Part shown: one piece after another, positions 14,044 to 21,923 of the stretch
How positions within the stretch are numbered: position 1 is the stretch's first letter
How the letters are laid out: each line of letters starts with the position of its first letter
Origin: Acidisphaera sp035272265
Lineage (GTDB): Bacteria; Pseudomonadota; Alphaproteobacteria; Acetobacterales; Acetobacteraceae
DNA length: 26,253 nucleotides
Assembly (NCBI GenBank): GCA_035272265.1
Contig: DATEQV010000258.1
Coordinates: forward strand, 1-26,253
Direction of reading: 5' to 3'
Position numbers and translations under genes: made by a program
Notes under the pieces: model-generated
Databases searched by the model: none
Told to the model about the DNA's origin: nothing
What the model saw: the letters and a program-made list of their open reading frames with translations, nothing else

Positions 14044-16746
14044 CTAGCGCTCCTGCTTGCGCAGCAGCAGCAGCGACAGGCCGATCAGCACCGGGGGGAA
14101 GATCGCCAGCTGCCAGAGGAACGTCTGCAGCTCGGCGAAGCCGAGTGCCTTGCTGAACGCGCCGATCGCGATCGGCAGAAAGTACGTCATCGGGAAGGCA
14201 TGGCCCATCAGCCACGGCATCCCGGACAGGGCGGAGACCGGCGTCAGCATGCCGGAGAAATTCATCGCCGGCAGGAACGTCAGGATCATCGTGCCGAACA
14301 GGGCGGCGATCTGCGTGCTCGCGAAGCAACTGATCAGCAGGCCGAACGCCGTCGTGGCCGAGACATAGATCACCGCGCCGATCGCCAATGTCACCGGGTC
14401 GCCGGTCAGCGGCACGTCGAACACCGGCTGTGCCATCAGCGCGAGCGAGACGAAGCCGAGCGATCCGATCACGACATACGGCAGCTGCTTGCCGAGGATG
14501 AACTCGATCCGCCGCACCGGCGTGACATACAGGTTGACGATGGTGCCGATCTCCTTCTCGCGCACCACCGCGAGCGCCATCAGGATCGCCGGGATCAGCG
14601 CGAGCAGCAGGGCGATCGTGCCGGGCACCATCGCGCGCGCGCTGAGGAAGTCCTGGTTGTAGCGGAAGCGGGTCTCGATGTTCGCCGCCACCGGCTGCGG
14701 CAGGCCATCGAGCAGCGACAGGTCGCGCAGGAACATGGCGTGGGTGCCTTGCACGTAGCCCAAGGCCGTCTCCGCATGGAACGGCAAGGCCCCGTTCAGC
14801 ACGGCGGCGACTTCCGGCTTGCGGCCCGCGCGCAGGTCGCGGCCGAAGCCGGGCGGAATCTCGATGACGACCTTCAGCTCGCCGGTCTGCATCCGGCGTT
14901 CGGCCTCGGCTTCGCCGTTCACCGGCCTGTGCTCCTCGAACCACTTGGAGCTGCGCAGCTCGTCGATATAGTTGCGACTCTCCGGAGTACGGTCGCGGTC
15001 CCAGGCCGCAAAGCCGACGTGATCGACGTCGGTGTTGATGCCGAAGCCGAGCACCAGCATCAGGATCGCGGTGCCGGCCAGAGCGAAGGTCAGCCGCACC
15101 CTGTCGCGCGACAGCTCGCGCGTCTCGCGCACGGCATAGGCCATGATCCGGCGCAGGCTGCGCAACAGGGGGGCGCCTGGCGGCGCGGGTTTCGCCGCCA
15201 AGCCGTCGGTCGCGGCCGGCGGTTCCGGCTCCACTTCCCGAAGATAGGCGATGAACGCCGCTTCCAGGTTCGCCGCCGTCCTGCTGGCGACGAGTTCGGC
15301 CGGCGTGCCGATCGCCAGCACGCGGCCGGCGTGCATCAGCGCGACACGGTCGCAGCGCGCCGCTTCGTTCATGAAGTGGGTGGAGACGAAGATCGTCACG
15401 CCCTGCTCGCGCGACAGCTCGCCGAGCAGCGCCCAGAACGAATCCCGCGCCAGCGGGTCGACGCCGGAGGTCGGCTCGTCGAGGATCAGCAGTTCCGGCT
15501 CGTGCACGATCGCGACCGCGAGCGACAGGCGCTGGCGGATGCCGAGCGGCAGCGCGCCAGCTTCCGTCGCCATGTACGGGCCGAGCCCGCAACGCTCGAC
15601 GAGGTAGGCGATGCGCGGCGTGACCAGCTCCGGCGGCACGCCGTACAGGCGCGCGTGCAGCAGCAGGTTCTGCCGCACCGTCAGCTCCGACCACAGCGAG
15701 AAGGACTGCGACATGTAGCCGACGCGGCGTCGCAGCGCGCGGTCGGTGCCCTCGACCTTCTGGCCGAACACCCACGCCTCGCCCTCGGTCGGCGGCAGCA
15801 GGCCGGTCAGCATCTTCATCGTCGTTGTCTTGCCGCAGCCGTTGGAGCCGACGAAGCCGAAGATCTCGCCGCGCGCGATCTCGAAATCCACATGGTCGAC
15901 GGCGGTGAAACTGCCGAACCGGCGCACCAGGCCGGTTGCCTTCACCGCCGGCTCGCCGTCGTCGGCCACGCGCGGCGGGATGTGCGGCGGCTTGTGCGTC
16001 CGCCCGCCGGGCAGCAGGTCGATGAACGCCTGCTCGAGCGTGTCCGTGCCCGTCTGCGCCATCAGCGCCCCGGCGGTCGCGTCGGCGATGACGCGGCCTG
16101 CATTCATCGCGATCAGCCGGTCGAAGCTCTCGGCCTCCTCCATGTAGGCGGTGGCGACGACGACGGTCAGCTCCGGGTTCGCCGCGCGCATGCGGTCGAT
16201 CAGCGTCCAGAACTGCCGGCGCGACAGCGGGTCCACCCCCGTCGTCGGCTCGTCGAGGATCAGCAGCGCGGGGTCGTGCACCAGCGCGCAGCACAGGCCG
16301 AGCTTCTGGCGCATCCCGCCGGACAGGTTGCGCGCCAGACGGTCGCGGAACGGCGCGAGCCCGGTCGCCTGCAGCAGCGCGTCGATCCGCGCCGAGGCGC
16401 CGCCGGGCGCATTGCCGAACAGGCGCCAGAAGAAGCGCACGTTCTCGTCCACCGACAGGTCGGCCGAGAGGTTCTTGCCGAGCCCTTGCGGCATGAACGC
16501 GATGCGCGGACACACCGCCGACCGGTCGCGCGCGCGTGCCATGTCGGCCCCGAGCACCGTGATGTGCCCGGTCTGCAGCCGCTTCGCACCCGCCATCAGG
16601 CTGAGCAGCGTGGACTTGCCGACGCCGTCCGGCCCGATGAGGCCGGTCAGCGTGCCGGACGCCAGCGCGAGCGACACGTCCTCAAGCGCAAGGACGGCCT
16701 TGTAGCGGTGCCCGACGCCTGTGAGCGCGACGACGCTCTCGGCCAC
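14044..16746 (-). CDS. rbbA: RbbA-like protein: two ABC ATPase domains fused to an ABC-2 permease
   Basis: This 900-aa protein starts at the GTG at 16746, 6 bases after the hlyD-like stop. NBD1 (about 5-245): Walker A GPDGVGKST 38-46, signature LSGGMRQKL 141-149, Walker B LLILDEPTTGVDP 161-173. NBD2 (about 268-500): Walker A GSNGCGKTT 300-308, Walker B LLILDEPTSGVDP 419-431; its signature is degenerate (LPLGIRQRL, 399-407). From about 535 an ABC-2 permease follows: one membrane segment, a long extracytoplasmic part (NYIDELRSSKWFEEHRPVNG), then C-terminal segments with VVREKEIGTIVNLYVTP. The architecture and length match RbbA/YhiH (ribosome-associated ATPase in E. coli, also a putative exporter). 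With HlyD and YhhJ neighbours, an efflux role is more likely here; that is inference. Confidence 0.92.
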   Translation of the reverse strand: MAESVVALTGVGHRYKAVLALEDVSLALASGTLTGLIGPDGVGKSTLLSLMAGAKRLQTGHITVLGADMARARDRSAVCPRIAFMPQGLGKNLSADLSVDENVRFFWRLFGNAPGGASARIDALLQATGLAPFRDRLARNLSGGMRQKLGLCCALVHDPALLILDEPTTGVDPLSRRQFWTLIDRMRAANPELTVVVATAYMEEAESFDRLIAMNAGRVIADATAGALMAQTGTDTLEQAFIDLLPGGRTHKPPHIPPRVADDGEPAVKATGLVRRFGSFTAVDHVDFEIARGEIFGFVGSNGCGKTTTMKMLTGLLPPTEGEAWVFGQKVEGTDRALRRRVGYMSQSFSLWSELTVRQNLLLHARLYGVPPELVTPRIAYLVERCGLGPYMATEAGALPLGIRQRLSLAVAIVHEPELLILDEPTSGVDPLARDSFWALLGELSREQGVTIFVSTHFMNEAARCDRVALMHAGRVLAIGTPAELVASRTAANLEAAFIAYLREVEPEPPAATDGLAAKPAPPGAPLLRSLRRIMAYAVRETRELSRDRVRLTFALAGTAILMLVLGFGINTDVDHVGFAAWDRDRTPESRNYIDELRSSKWFEEHRPVNGEAEAERRMQTGELKVVIEIPPGFGRDLRAGRKPEVAAVLNGALPFHAETALGYVQGTHAMFLRDLSLLDGLPQPVAANIETRFRYNQDFLSARAMVPGTIALLLALIPAILMALAVVREKEIGTIVNLYVTPVRRIEFILGKQLPYVVIGSLGFVSLALMAQPVFDVPLTGDPVTLAIGAVIYVSATTAFGLLISCFASTQIAALFGTMILTFLPAMNFSGMLTPVSALSGMPWLMGHAFPMTYFLPIAIGAFSKALGFAELQTFLWQLAIFPPVLIGLSLLLLRKQER

Positions 16747-16752
16747 GTGCGC

Positions 16753-17787
16753 CTACGACCGCGGCGCGCTGGTCGGCCAGGGCGCGTTCGGATCCAGACG
16801 CACGAAACCCACCCCCGGCAGGCCGGCGCTGAGCTTGCCCGCGGCGTCCAGCGCCGACTGATCGACGCGCAGCCGCACGCGGAACATCAGGTTGTCGCGC
16901 TCGGTGTGCGTCTCGACCATCTTCGGCGTGAACTGGTTCTGGTCGGCGACGAAGGCGACGTGTGCTGCGATCGGCTTGCCGGGGCGCGAGTCGAGCAGGA
17001 TGCGCGCCTCGGAGCCCGGCATCGCCTGCCCGGCTTCGCGCGTCGGCAGGAAGACGTCCATGTAGACGTAGCTGGTGTCCAGCATGGTGTAGATCTTGCC
17101 GCCGGCGCCGAGCACCTCGCCGACATTGGCGAAGCGGTACAGGATCACGCCGTCATGCGGCGCGACCAGTGTGGCGTCGTCGATGTTGATCTTGATCGAC
17201 TCGGCAGTGTGCTTGGCGGAATCGCGCGCGGCGGTTGCCGCGGCAATGCGTGCGGTGATCGAGTGCAGCGCGGACTGCGTGGCGTTCACCGTGTCCTGGC
17301 GCTGCTCCAGCAGCTCCTGCGTGGCGAAACCCTGCGGCACCAGGGACTGCGTGCGCGCGACCTCGCGCTGGGCGAGTGCCGCCGCGCTCTGCGCAGTAAC
17401 GAGATCGGCCTGCGCCTGCGCGATCACCTGCTCGGCCGCCGCCTGATCCGCCTTCGCCTTCTCGAGCTGCGCCTGCAGGTCGCGCACGTCCATCGTGGCG
17501 AGCACCTGGCCGGCGTGCACGGTGTCGCCTTCGTCGACCATGATCGCTGCGATGCGCTCGGCGAGCTTGGTTTGGATGTCGATCTCGTCTTCCTCGAGCC
17601 GTCCGTTCGACCACGCGATGCCGGGGGGGATCGGCGGGGCGCGATGCGTCCACCAGTACGCCGCCCCGCCTGCCGCGACGACCAGCGCCAGCAGCAGGAC
17701 GACCAGGCGTCCGTACGAACGCGGCGCGCGCGGCACCGACCGGCCCGCCTGCTCGACCCCGGGGATTGCCGGCTTGCGTTCGTACAT
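16753..17787 (-). CDS. HlyD-family membrane fusion (periplasmic adaptor) protein
   Basis: This is a 344-aa adaptor. A cytoplasmic N-terminus (1-26) is followed by one membrane anchor (about 27-46, LVVLLLALVVAAGGAAYWW). A biotinyl-lipoyl-like half-motif comes next (AERIAAIMVDEGDTVHAGQVLATMD), then an Ala/Gln-rich coiled-coil hairpin (about 105-200) and the second lipoyl half with a beta-barrel (DATLVAPHDGVILYRFANVGEVLGAGG). It should bridge the RbbA/YhhJ inner-membrane exporter to an outer-membrane channel, which is not in this window. The ATG at 17787 has no Shine-Dalgarno. An FNR-type box is centred exactly 41.5 bp upstream and TAGAAA lies at -12 to -7, so the transcript may begin at the ATG itself. 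A GTG at codon 18 is a possible alternative start if translation requires a leader. Confidence 0.9.
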   Translation of the reverse strand: MYERKPAIPGVEQAGRSVPRAPRSYGRLVVLLLALVVAAGGAAYWWTHRAPPIPPGIAWSNGRLEEDEIDIQTKLAERIAAIMVDEGDTVHAGQVLATMDVRDLQAQLEKAKADQAAAEQVIAQAQADLVTAQSAAALAQREVARTQSLVPQGFATQELLEQRQDTVNATQSALHSITARIAAATAARDSAKHTAESIKINIDDATLVAPHDGVILYRFANVGEVLGAGGKIYTMLDTSYVYMDVFLPTREAGQAMPGSEARILLDSRPGKPIAAHVAFVADQNQFTPKMVETHTERDNLMFRVRLRVDQSALDAAGKLSAGLPGVGFVRLDPNAPWPTSAPRS

Positions 17788-17821
17788 GGCGAATTTCTAG
17801 GGGCGCACGCCCCAGACGGCA

Positions 17822-17835
17822 TTGACCGAAGTCAA
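17822..17835 (-). promoter_or_regulatory. FNR/FixK-type box of the hlyD-rbbA-yhhJ promoter
   Basis: The minus-strand sequence TTGACTTCGGTCAA is a perfect 5-bp inverted repeat of TTGA-N6-TCAA type and overlaps the stop codon of the alcohol dehydrogenase gene. Its centre (17828.5) is 41.5 bp upstream of the hlyD ATG. A -10-like TAGAAA occupies 17799-17794. The spacing matches a class II FNR/CRP-dependent promoter. Confidence 0.72.
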
Positions 17836-18830
17836 GCCGGTCGCGGCTCCGGAACCAGCACCGCCGCACCGGTGAAGCGACCTTCCCGCAGTCCCGCCAA
17901 TGCCTCGTTCGCCTGCGCCAGCGGATAGGGATGCGTCTCGAGTTGTAGCGGCACGCTACCGGCGAGTTCGAGGAATTCCTCGGCGTCATGGCGGGTGAGG
18001 TTGGCGACCGAGCGGATCACGCGCTCGCGCCACAGGATGTCGTAGGGGAAGGACGGGATATCGGTCATGTGGATGCCGCCGCAGACCACGGTGCCGCCCG
18101 GCCGCACCGCGCGCAGCGCCGCCGGCACCAGCGCGCCGTCGGGGGCGAAGATGATGGCGGCGTCCAGCGTCTCCGGCGGCGCCTGGCCGGAGGCGCCGGC
18201 CCAGGTTGCGCCGACGCGCAGCGCCAATGCCTGCGCCGCCGCATCGCCCGCACGGGTGAAGGCGAACACCGTGCGTCCCTGGTGCCTGGCGACCTGGGCG
18301 AGGATGTGCGCCGCCGCGCCGAAGCCGTACAGGCCGAGCCGGCGCGCCTCGCCCGCCATGCGCAGGCAGCGGTAGCCGATCAGACCGGCGCACAGCAGCG
18401 GGGCGGCGTCAGTGTCGCTGTAGCGGTCGGGGATGCGGAAGACGTAGCGCGCATCGGCGACGGTGCGATCCGCGTAGCCGCCGTCGATCTGGTAGCCGGT
18501 GAAGCGCGCGTTCGGGCACAGGTTCTCCTGCCCGCCGCGGCACCACTCGCACACGCCGCAGGTCCAGCCGAGCCACGGCACGCCGACGCGCTCGCCCGGC
18601 TTGAGGCGGTCGACGCCCGGCCCGCAGGCCAGCACGCGGCCGACGATCTCGTGGCCGGGCACGACGGGGTGCGGCAGCGGCGGCAACTCGCCGTCGACGA
18701 TGTGCAGGTCGGTGCGGCAGACGCCGCACGCCGACACCGCGATGAGCACCTGGCCGGGCCCGGGTGCGGGGTCGGCGCGCAGCTCCGGCACGAGGCGTGC
18801 GCGCGGTGCATAAAGCGTCATGGCCAGCAT
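17832..18830 (-). CDS. Zinc-dependent alcohol dehydrogenase (MDR family)
   Basis: This is a 332-aa cytoplasmic MDR enzyme. The ATG at 18830 has AAGGAG 7 bases upstream; an ATG at 18851 is in frame but unsupported. Catalytic zinc ligands are Cys38 (CGVCRTDLH), His60 (GHE) and Cys147 (LLCAGLIGYR). The structural zinc cysteines 91, 94, 97 and 105 are all present. The coenzyme-binding turn is LYGFGAAAH (167-175), an A/H-containing variant of GxGxxG found in one zinc ADH subfamily. It probably interconverts an alcohol and aldehyde with NAD(P)H; the substrate is not deducible. It lies downstream of a divergent promoter region shared with hsp20. In a low-oxygen island it would serve as a redox outlet. 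Its stop codon lies inside the FNR-type box of the next operon. Confidence 0.92.
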   Translation of the reverse strand: MLAMTLYAPRARLVPELRADPAPGPGQVLIAVSACGVCRTDLHIVDGELPPLPHPVVPGHEIVGRVLACGPGVDRLKPGERVGVPWLGWTCGVCEWCRGGQENLCPNARFTGYQIDGGYADRTVADARYVFRIPDRYSDTDAAPLLCAGLIGYRCLRMAGEARRLGLYGFGAAAHILAQVARHQGRTVFAFTRAGDAAAQALALRVGATWAGASGQAPPETLDAAIIFAPDGALVPAALRAVRPGGTVVCGGIHMTDIPSFPYDILWRERVIRSVANLTRHDAEEFLELAGSVPLQLETHPYPLAQANEALAGLREGRFTGAAVLVPEPRPA

Positions 18831-18920
18831 GGCATTGCTCCTTCCGCCCACCTATATTGCATCGCAGCGGGACGTGCGCGGCCAGACGTGCGTCGATGCC
18901 GCTCTCGCCTCCGCCGGGTT

Positions 18921-18949
18921 CTTGTTTCGAATGCCGCAAATCCACCTGT
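18921..18949 (+). promoter_or_regulatory. Candidate RpoH (heat-shock sigma) promoter of hsp20
   Basis: CTTGTTT (18921-18927) and CCACCTGT (18942-18949) are separated by 14 bases and resemble the sigma-32 pattern CTTGAAA-N14-CCCCATNT. The transcript would start near 18956, leaving a leader of about 29 bases that includes the AGAGGAGA site. The -10 part is only a partial match. Confidence 0.35.
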
Positions 18950-18984
18950 GGCCACCGCAAACGCGCAACCAGAGGAGACAAGCC

Positions 18985-19665
18985 ATGGCAAACAATCCTG
19001 TCACCATCCAGCGCCGTCCGGGCGCGATGACGGCTCCGTCCGACAGTTGGGCCGGCCTGCGCAGCGACTTCGACCGCCTGTTCGACCAGCTCACCGGCAC
19101 GTTCGGCCTGCCGCGTTTCGGCCTGCCGAGCATGCCGGCCGCCGCGATGCCGGCGGTGCCGGCGATCGACGTGGCGGAGGACGACAAGGCGTACACGCTG
19201 ACCGCCGAACTGCCCGGCCTGACGGAGAAGGAGATCGAGGTGTCGCTGTCGGGCGACATGCTGACGATCAAGGGCGAGAAGCGCCAGGAGCACGAGGAGA
19301 AGACGAAGGACTACCTGGTCAGCGAGCGCAGCTACGGCGAGTTCCGCCGCGCCTTCACGCTGCCCGACGCGGTGGCGCGCGACAAGGTCGAGGCGAGCTT
19401 CGCCAACGGCGTGCTGAAGATCGTCATGCCGAAGCGTCAGGAAGAAGCGCCGAAGTCGATCCCGGTGAAGCCGGCGGCCTGGCCGTCGCTTCCGGTTCCG
19501 ACGGGCTCCGGGCAGCCTTGCCGGCTGCCTGGAGCCACGTTGCGGCCTGTTTCTTCGGCCCGCAACACTCTCCCGCAACCCCGCATGCAGCCTTGCAACG
19601 CGAGGTTGTTTCACGTTGCAGTGATTCGCGATTGTGCGCTGCCGCGCGGCAGTGTTGCAGTTTGA
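18985..19665 (+). CDS. Hsp20-family small heat-shock protein with an abnormal C-terminal extension
   Basis: This frame is 226 codons long. The ATG at 18985 follows AGAGGAGA (18971-18978). The N-terminal arm (1-57) contains the typical WAGLRSDFDRLFDQLTG. The alpha-crystallin domain spans about 58-155, with AELPGLTEKEIEVSLSGDML, GEFRRAFTLPDAV and NGVLKIVMPK. The IxI-type tail motif SIPV follows at 158-161. Family members normally stop within a few residues after this. Here codon 166 is TGG (19480-19482), where TGA would give the ordinary ending PVKPAA. The frame instead adds about 61 unrelated, Pro/Arg/Cys-containing residues and crosses two strong stem-loops. The core is an ATP-independent holdase; the tail may alter oligomer assembly or reflect a stop-loss or sequencing error. 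It is divergent from the zinc ADH. Confidence 0.88.
   Translation: MANNPVTIQRRPGAMTAPSDSWAGLRSDFDRLFDQLTGTFGLPRFGLPSMPAAAMPAVPAIDVAEDDKAYTLTAELPGLTEKEIEVSLSGDMLTIKGEKRQEHEEKTKDYLVSERSYGEFRRAFTLPDAVARDKVEASFANGVLKIVMPKRQEEAPKSIPVKPAAWPSLPVPTGSGQPCRLPGATLRPVSSARNTLPQPRMQPCNARLFHVAVIRDCALPRGSVAV
19504..19536 (+). terminator. Strong stem-loop inside the hsp20 extension, probable former terminator
   Basis: GGCTCCGGGCAGCC and GGCTGCCTGGAGCC pair at 13 of 14 positions around TTGCC. It begins 21 bases after codon 166, the proposed lost stop. A second stem (GTTGCGGCC with GGCCCGCAAC, one bulge) follows at 19539-19566. This spacing is what is expected for a terminator after a normal-length hsp20. Confidence 0.5.
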
Positions 19666-19689
19666 CAACGTAAACGCGAGCCTGCAACC
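19539..19689. repeat. Cluster of seven GTTGC/GCAAC pentamers
   Basis: Seven copies of GTTGC or its complement GCAAC occur in about 150 bases (three GTTGC and four GCAAC). A 14-base perfect palindrome CTGCCGCGCGGCAG lies at 19639-19652. Meaning unknown. The rest of 19666-19850, upstream of the repeat-protein gene, shows nothing else I can name. Confidence 0.4.
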
Positions 19690-19850
19690 TTCCGAAAACC
19701 GCATAAACGCACGGCCGCCGCGCCTGTTCGCGACGGTGCGCCGGCGTCGGCGAGACGCGGTGCGCGCATCGGCTCCCATCACGGCAACTGCCAGGCGGCG
19801 AGATCCCGGAGCCGGTCGGTTTCGGCCCAACATCGCAGGAGGATCGGGCG

Positions 19851-21923
19851 ATGGCGACAGACTTCTGGAACGGCAGCGGCAACTGGACCGGCAATCCCGG
19901 CGACTGGAGCACCGGCACCGCAGCCGCGTCCGGCGACGTCGCCGTCATCGAAAGCGGCAACGACAACCTGACGACATCGGCCTCGGTCAAATCGGTCGAA
20001 ATCGCCCGCAACGCAACATTGAGCTTCGGCGACGGCGCGACGCTGACGACGACCGGCGGGGTGAACGACGACGGCACGTTCAATGTCACCGGCAACGGCG
20101 ACCACGTCTCGATCGGCGGGACGCTCAGCAACGCGAACGTCACCAACATCGGCTACACCGCGCTGAACGCGTCGACGACGGTCACGGCCGACGGGCTCAG
20201 CAACAGCAGCGGCAGCTTTCTGACGCTGCAGCGCAATGCATCAAGCGGCACGACCGATCAGGCGACGCTGGCGATCAGCGGGTCCACACCGGAGACGGTG
20301 ACCGGGTCGATACGCGTCCTCGGCGATGCGGACCTGGAGCTCAGCAACGGGATCACCGCGATCGGCTATGGCGGCTTCCTGCAGGTCGACGGGACCGAGG
20401 CGCGCGCGTCGATCGGCGCAGGGGCGAGCAGTTCAGCCCTGAGCGGGCTGACGCTCAACGACGGGACCGCGAATTTCGACGGCAACTGCGACCTTGGTGC
20501 CGGCGGAACCACGATCACGACAACCACGAACTTCACCAACGACGACCAGCTGATCATCGACTACTACGGCAACGACGGAGCCACGACCGTCACTTTCGGC
20601 GGCACGCTGACCAACAACGGCGTCGCCTCCATCGGCAACACCTCCCTCGGCGTCAACGGCGCCCCGGGCGTCGCGACGCGGGTGACGGCGAGCGGGCTGG
20701 TGAACAACGGCCAGCTGATCGTTCAGGGCAATATCGCGAACGGCGCCACCAACGAGGCGATCCTCAACATCACGGGAACCGGGCCCTCGACGGTCACAGG
20801 GTCGGTGCGCGTCGGCGGCGATGCGGACCTGGAGGTCGGCAACACGATCACGACGATCGGCAACGGATCGGCGCTGGAGCTGGACGGGGCCCAGGCGCGG
20901 GTGTCCCTCGGCGCGGGCACAAGCAGTTCCGCCTTGAGCCAGCTGTCGGTCAACGACGGCACCCTGCTGATGCGCGGCGACAGCGGTGACGGCGGCGGCG
21001 GCGCCACGCTGACCACGACCACCGGGTTCACCAACCTCGGCAATCTGTGGGTCGACTACTACGGCCAGGACGGGGGCAGCACGCTGACCCTTGGCGGAAC
21101 ACTGACCAACAGCGATCAGACCACCATCGGCAACAACAGCCTGAGCGCCTCGACGACGGTGACGGCGACCGGCCGCGTCAACAACGATGCGCTGACGCTA
21201 CAGGGCAACAACGCGAGCGGCACCACCGACGAAGCGATCCTGGACATCACCGGTGCGGTATCCTCCACGCTGACAGGATCCGTGCGCGTCGGCGGCGATG
21301 CGGACCTGGAGGTCGGCAGTACGATCACGGCGATCGGAAACGGATCGGGACTGGAGCTGGACGGCGCGACCGCGCGGCTGTCGCTCGGCGCAGGAACGAC
21401 AAGTTCCGCCTTGAGCCAGCTGTCGCTCAACGATGGAACCCTGCTGCTGCGAGGCAACAGCGGCTACGGCCCCGGCGGCGCCGCGCTGACCACGACGACC
21501 AAGTTCACCAACCTCGGCAATCTGCAGGTCGACGTTAACGGTGGCGATGGCGGCAGCAGCCTGACGCTTGGCGGCATGCTGAGCAACACCGGCGCGACCA
21601 GCATCGGCAATACGGGACTGGTCGCCTCGACGACGGTGACGGCGAAAGGTCTGATCAACAACGACTCGCTCCTCATTCAGGGCAACGCCTCGAGCGGCTC
21701 CACGGCCGAGGCCGTCTTTAAGGTCACCGGCGGCGTCTCCTCGACGACGTTAGGAACCGGGCGTGTCAGCGGAAACGCCGACGTCGAACTTGCCAACGAC
21801 ATCAAGACCATCGGGATCGGCTCGCAAGTCGAACTGGACGGCACACACACGCGCGCGTGTCGATCGGCGCGGGCACGACGAGTTCCGCCCTGGCCAAGCT
21901 GTCGCTCAACGATGGAACCCTGA
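19851..21923 (+). CDS. Large beta-strand repeat protein, segment 1 of 3 (gene broken by frameshifts)
   Basis: The ATG at 19851 has a perfect AGGAGG at 19837-19842. No N-terminal signal peptide is visible: it starts MATDFWNGSGNWTGNPGDWS, the NW/DWS-type opening of bacterial beta-strand repeat surface or secreted proteins. The body is Gly/Thr/Ser/Asn-rich and acidic with almost no lysine. It is built of units beginning IGN-x-L-ASTTVTA and containing SVRVGGDADLEVG, LELDGAxARVSLGAG, SSALSQLSLNDGTLLLRG and LTTTTGFTNLGNL. Genuine coding ends near 21845; the last 25 or so residues to the stop are out-of-frame sequence after a +2 shift in a CA/CG dinucleotide tract. By family this is a passenger-like protein for the cell surface or type I-style secretion; no transporter gene is beside it. 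Confidence 0.75.
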   Translation: MATDFWNGSGNWTGNPGDWSTGTAAASGDVAVIESGNDNLTTSASVKSVEIARNATLSFGDGATLTTTGGVNDDGTFNVTGNGDHVSIGGTLSNANVTNIGYTALNASTTVTADGLSNSSGSFLTLQRNASSGTTDQATLAISGSTPETVTGSIRVLGDADLELSNGITAIGYGGFLQVDGTEARASIGAGASSSALSGLTLNDGTANFDGNCDLGAGGTTITTTTNFTNDDQLIIDYYGNDGATTVTFGGTLTNNGVASIGNTSLGVNGAPGVATRVTASGLVNNGQLIVQGNIANGATNEAILNITGTGPSTVTGSVRVGGDADLEVGNTITTIGNGSALELDGAQARVSLGAGTSSSALSQLSVNDGTLLMRGDSGDGGGGATLTTTTGFTNLGNLWVDYYGQDGGSTLTLGGTLTNSDQTTIGNNSLSASTTVTATGRVNNDALTLQGNNASGTTDEAILDITGAVSSTLTGSVRVGGDADLEVGSTITAIGNGSGLELDGATARLSLGAGTTSSALSQLSLNDGTLLLRGNSGYGPGGAALTTTTKFTNLGNLQVDVNGGDGGSSLTLGGMLSNTGATSIGNTGLVASTTVTAKGLINNDSLLIQGNASSGSTAEAVFKVTGGVSSTTLGTGRVSGNADVELANDIKTIGIGSQVELDGTHTRACRSARARRVPPWPSCRSTMEP

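Noticed and set aside
15523..15552. Degenerate signature LPLGIRQRL in the second ATPase domain of the RbbA-like protein as a damaging mutation
   Set aside because: RbbA/YhiH-type proteins are known to have non-equivalent ATPase halves, and Walker A and B of the same domain are intact.
12098..16513. A 1,471-codon open frame on the minus strand in another phase
   Set aside because: It overlaps the yhhJ and rbbA genes out of phase, is Arg/Ala-rich throughout with no domain, and runs through the REP-like intergenic repeat and antisense into the synthase-type gene at 11321-12739.
13075..17928. A 1,617-codon open frame on the plus strand, opposite the hlyD-rbbA-yhhJ operon
   Set aside because: It is antisense to three genes with intact domains. 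Its product is a low-complexity Arg/His/Asp/Gln-rich string, as expected when the complement of GC-rich codons is read.
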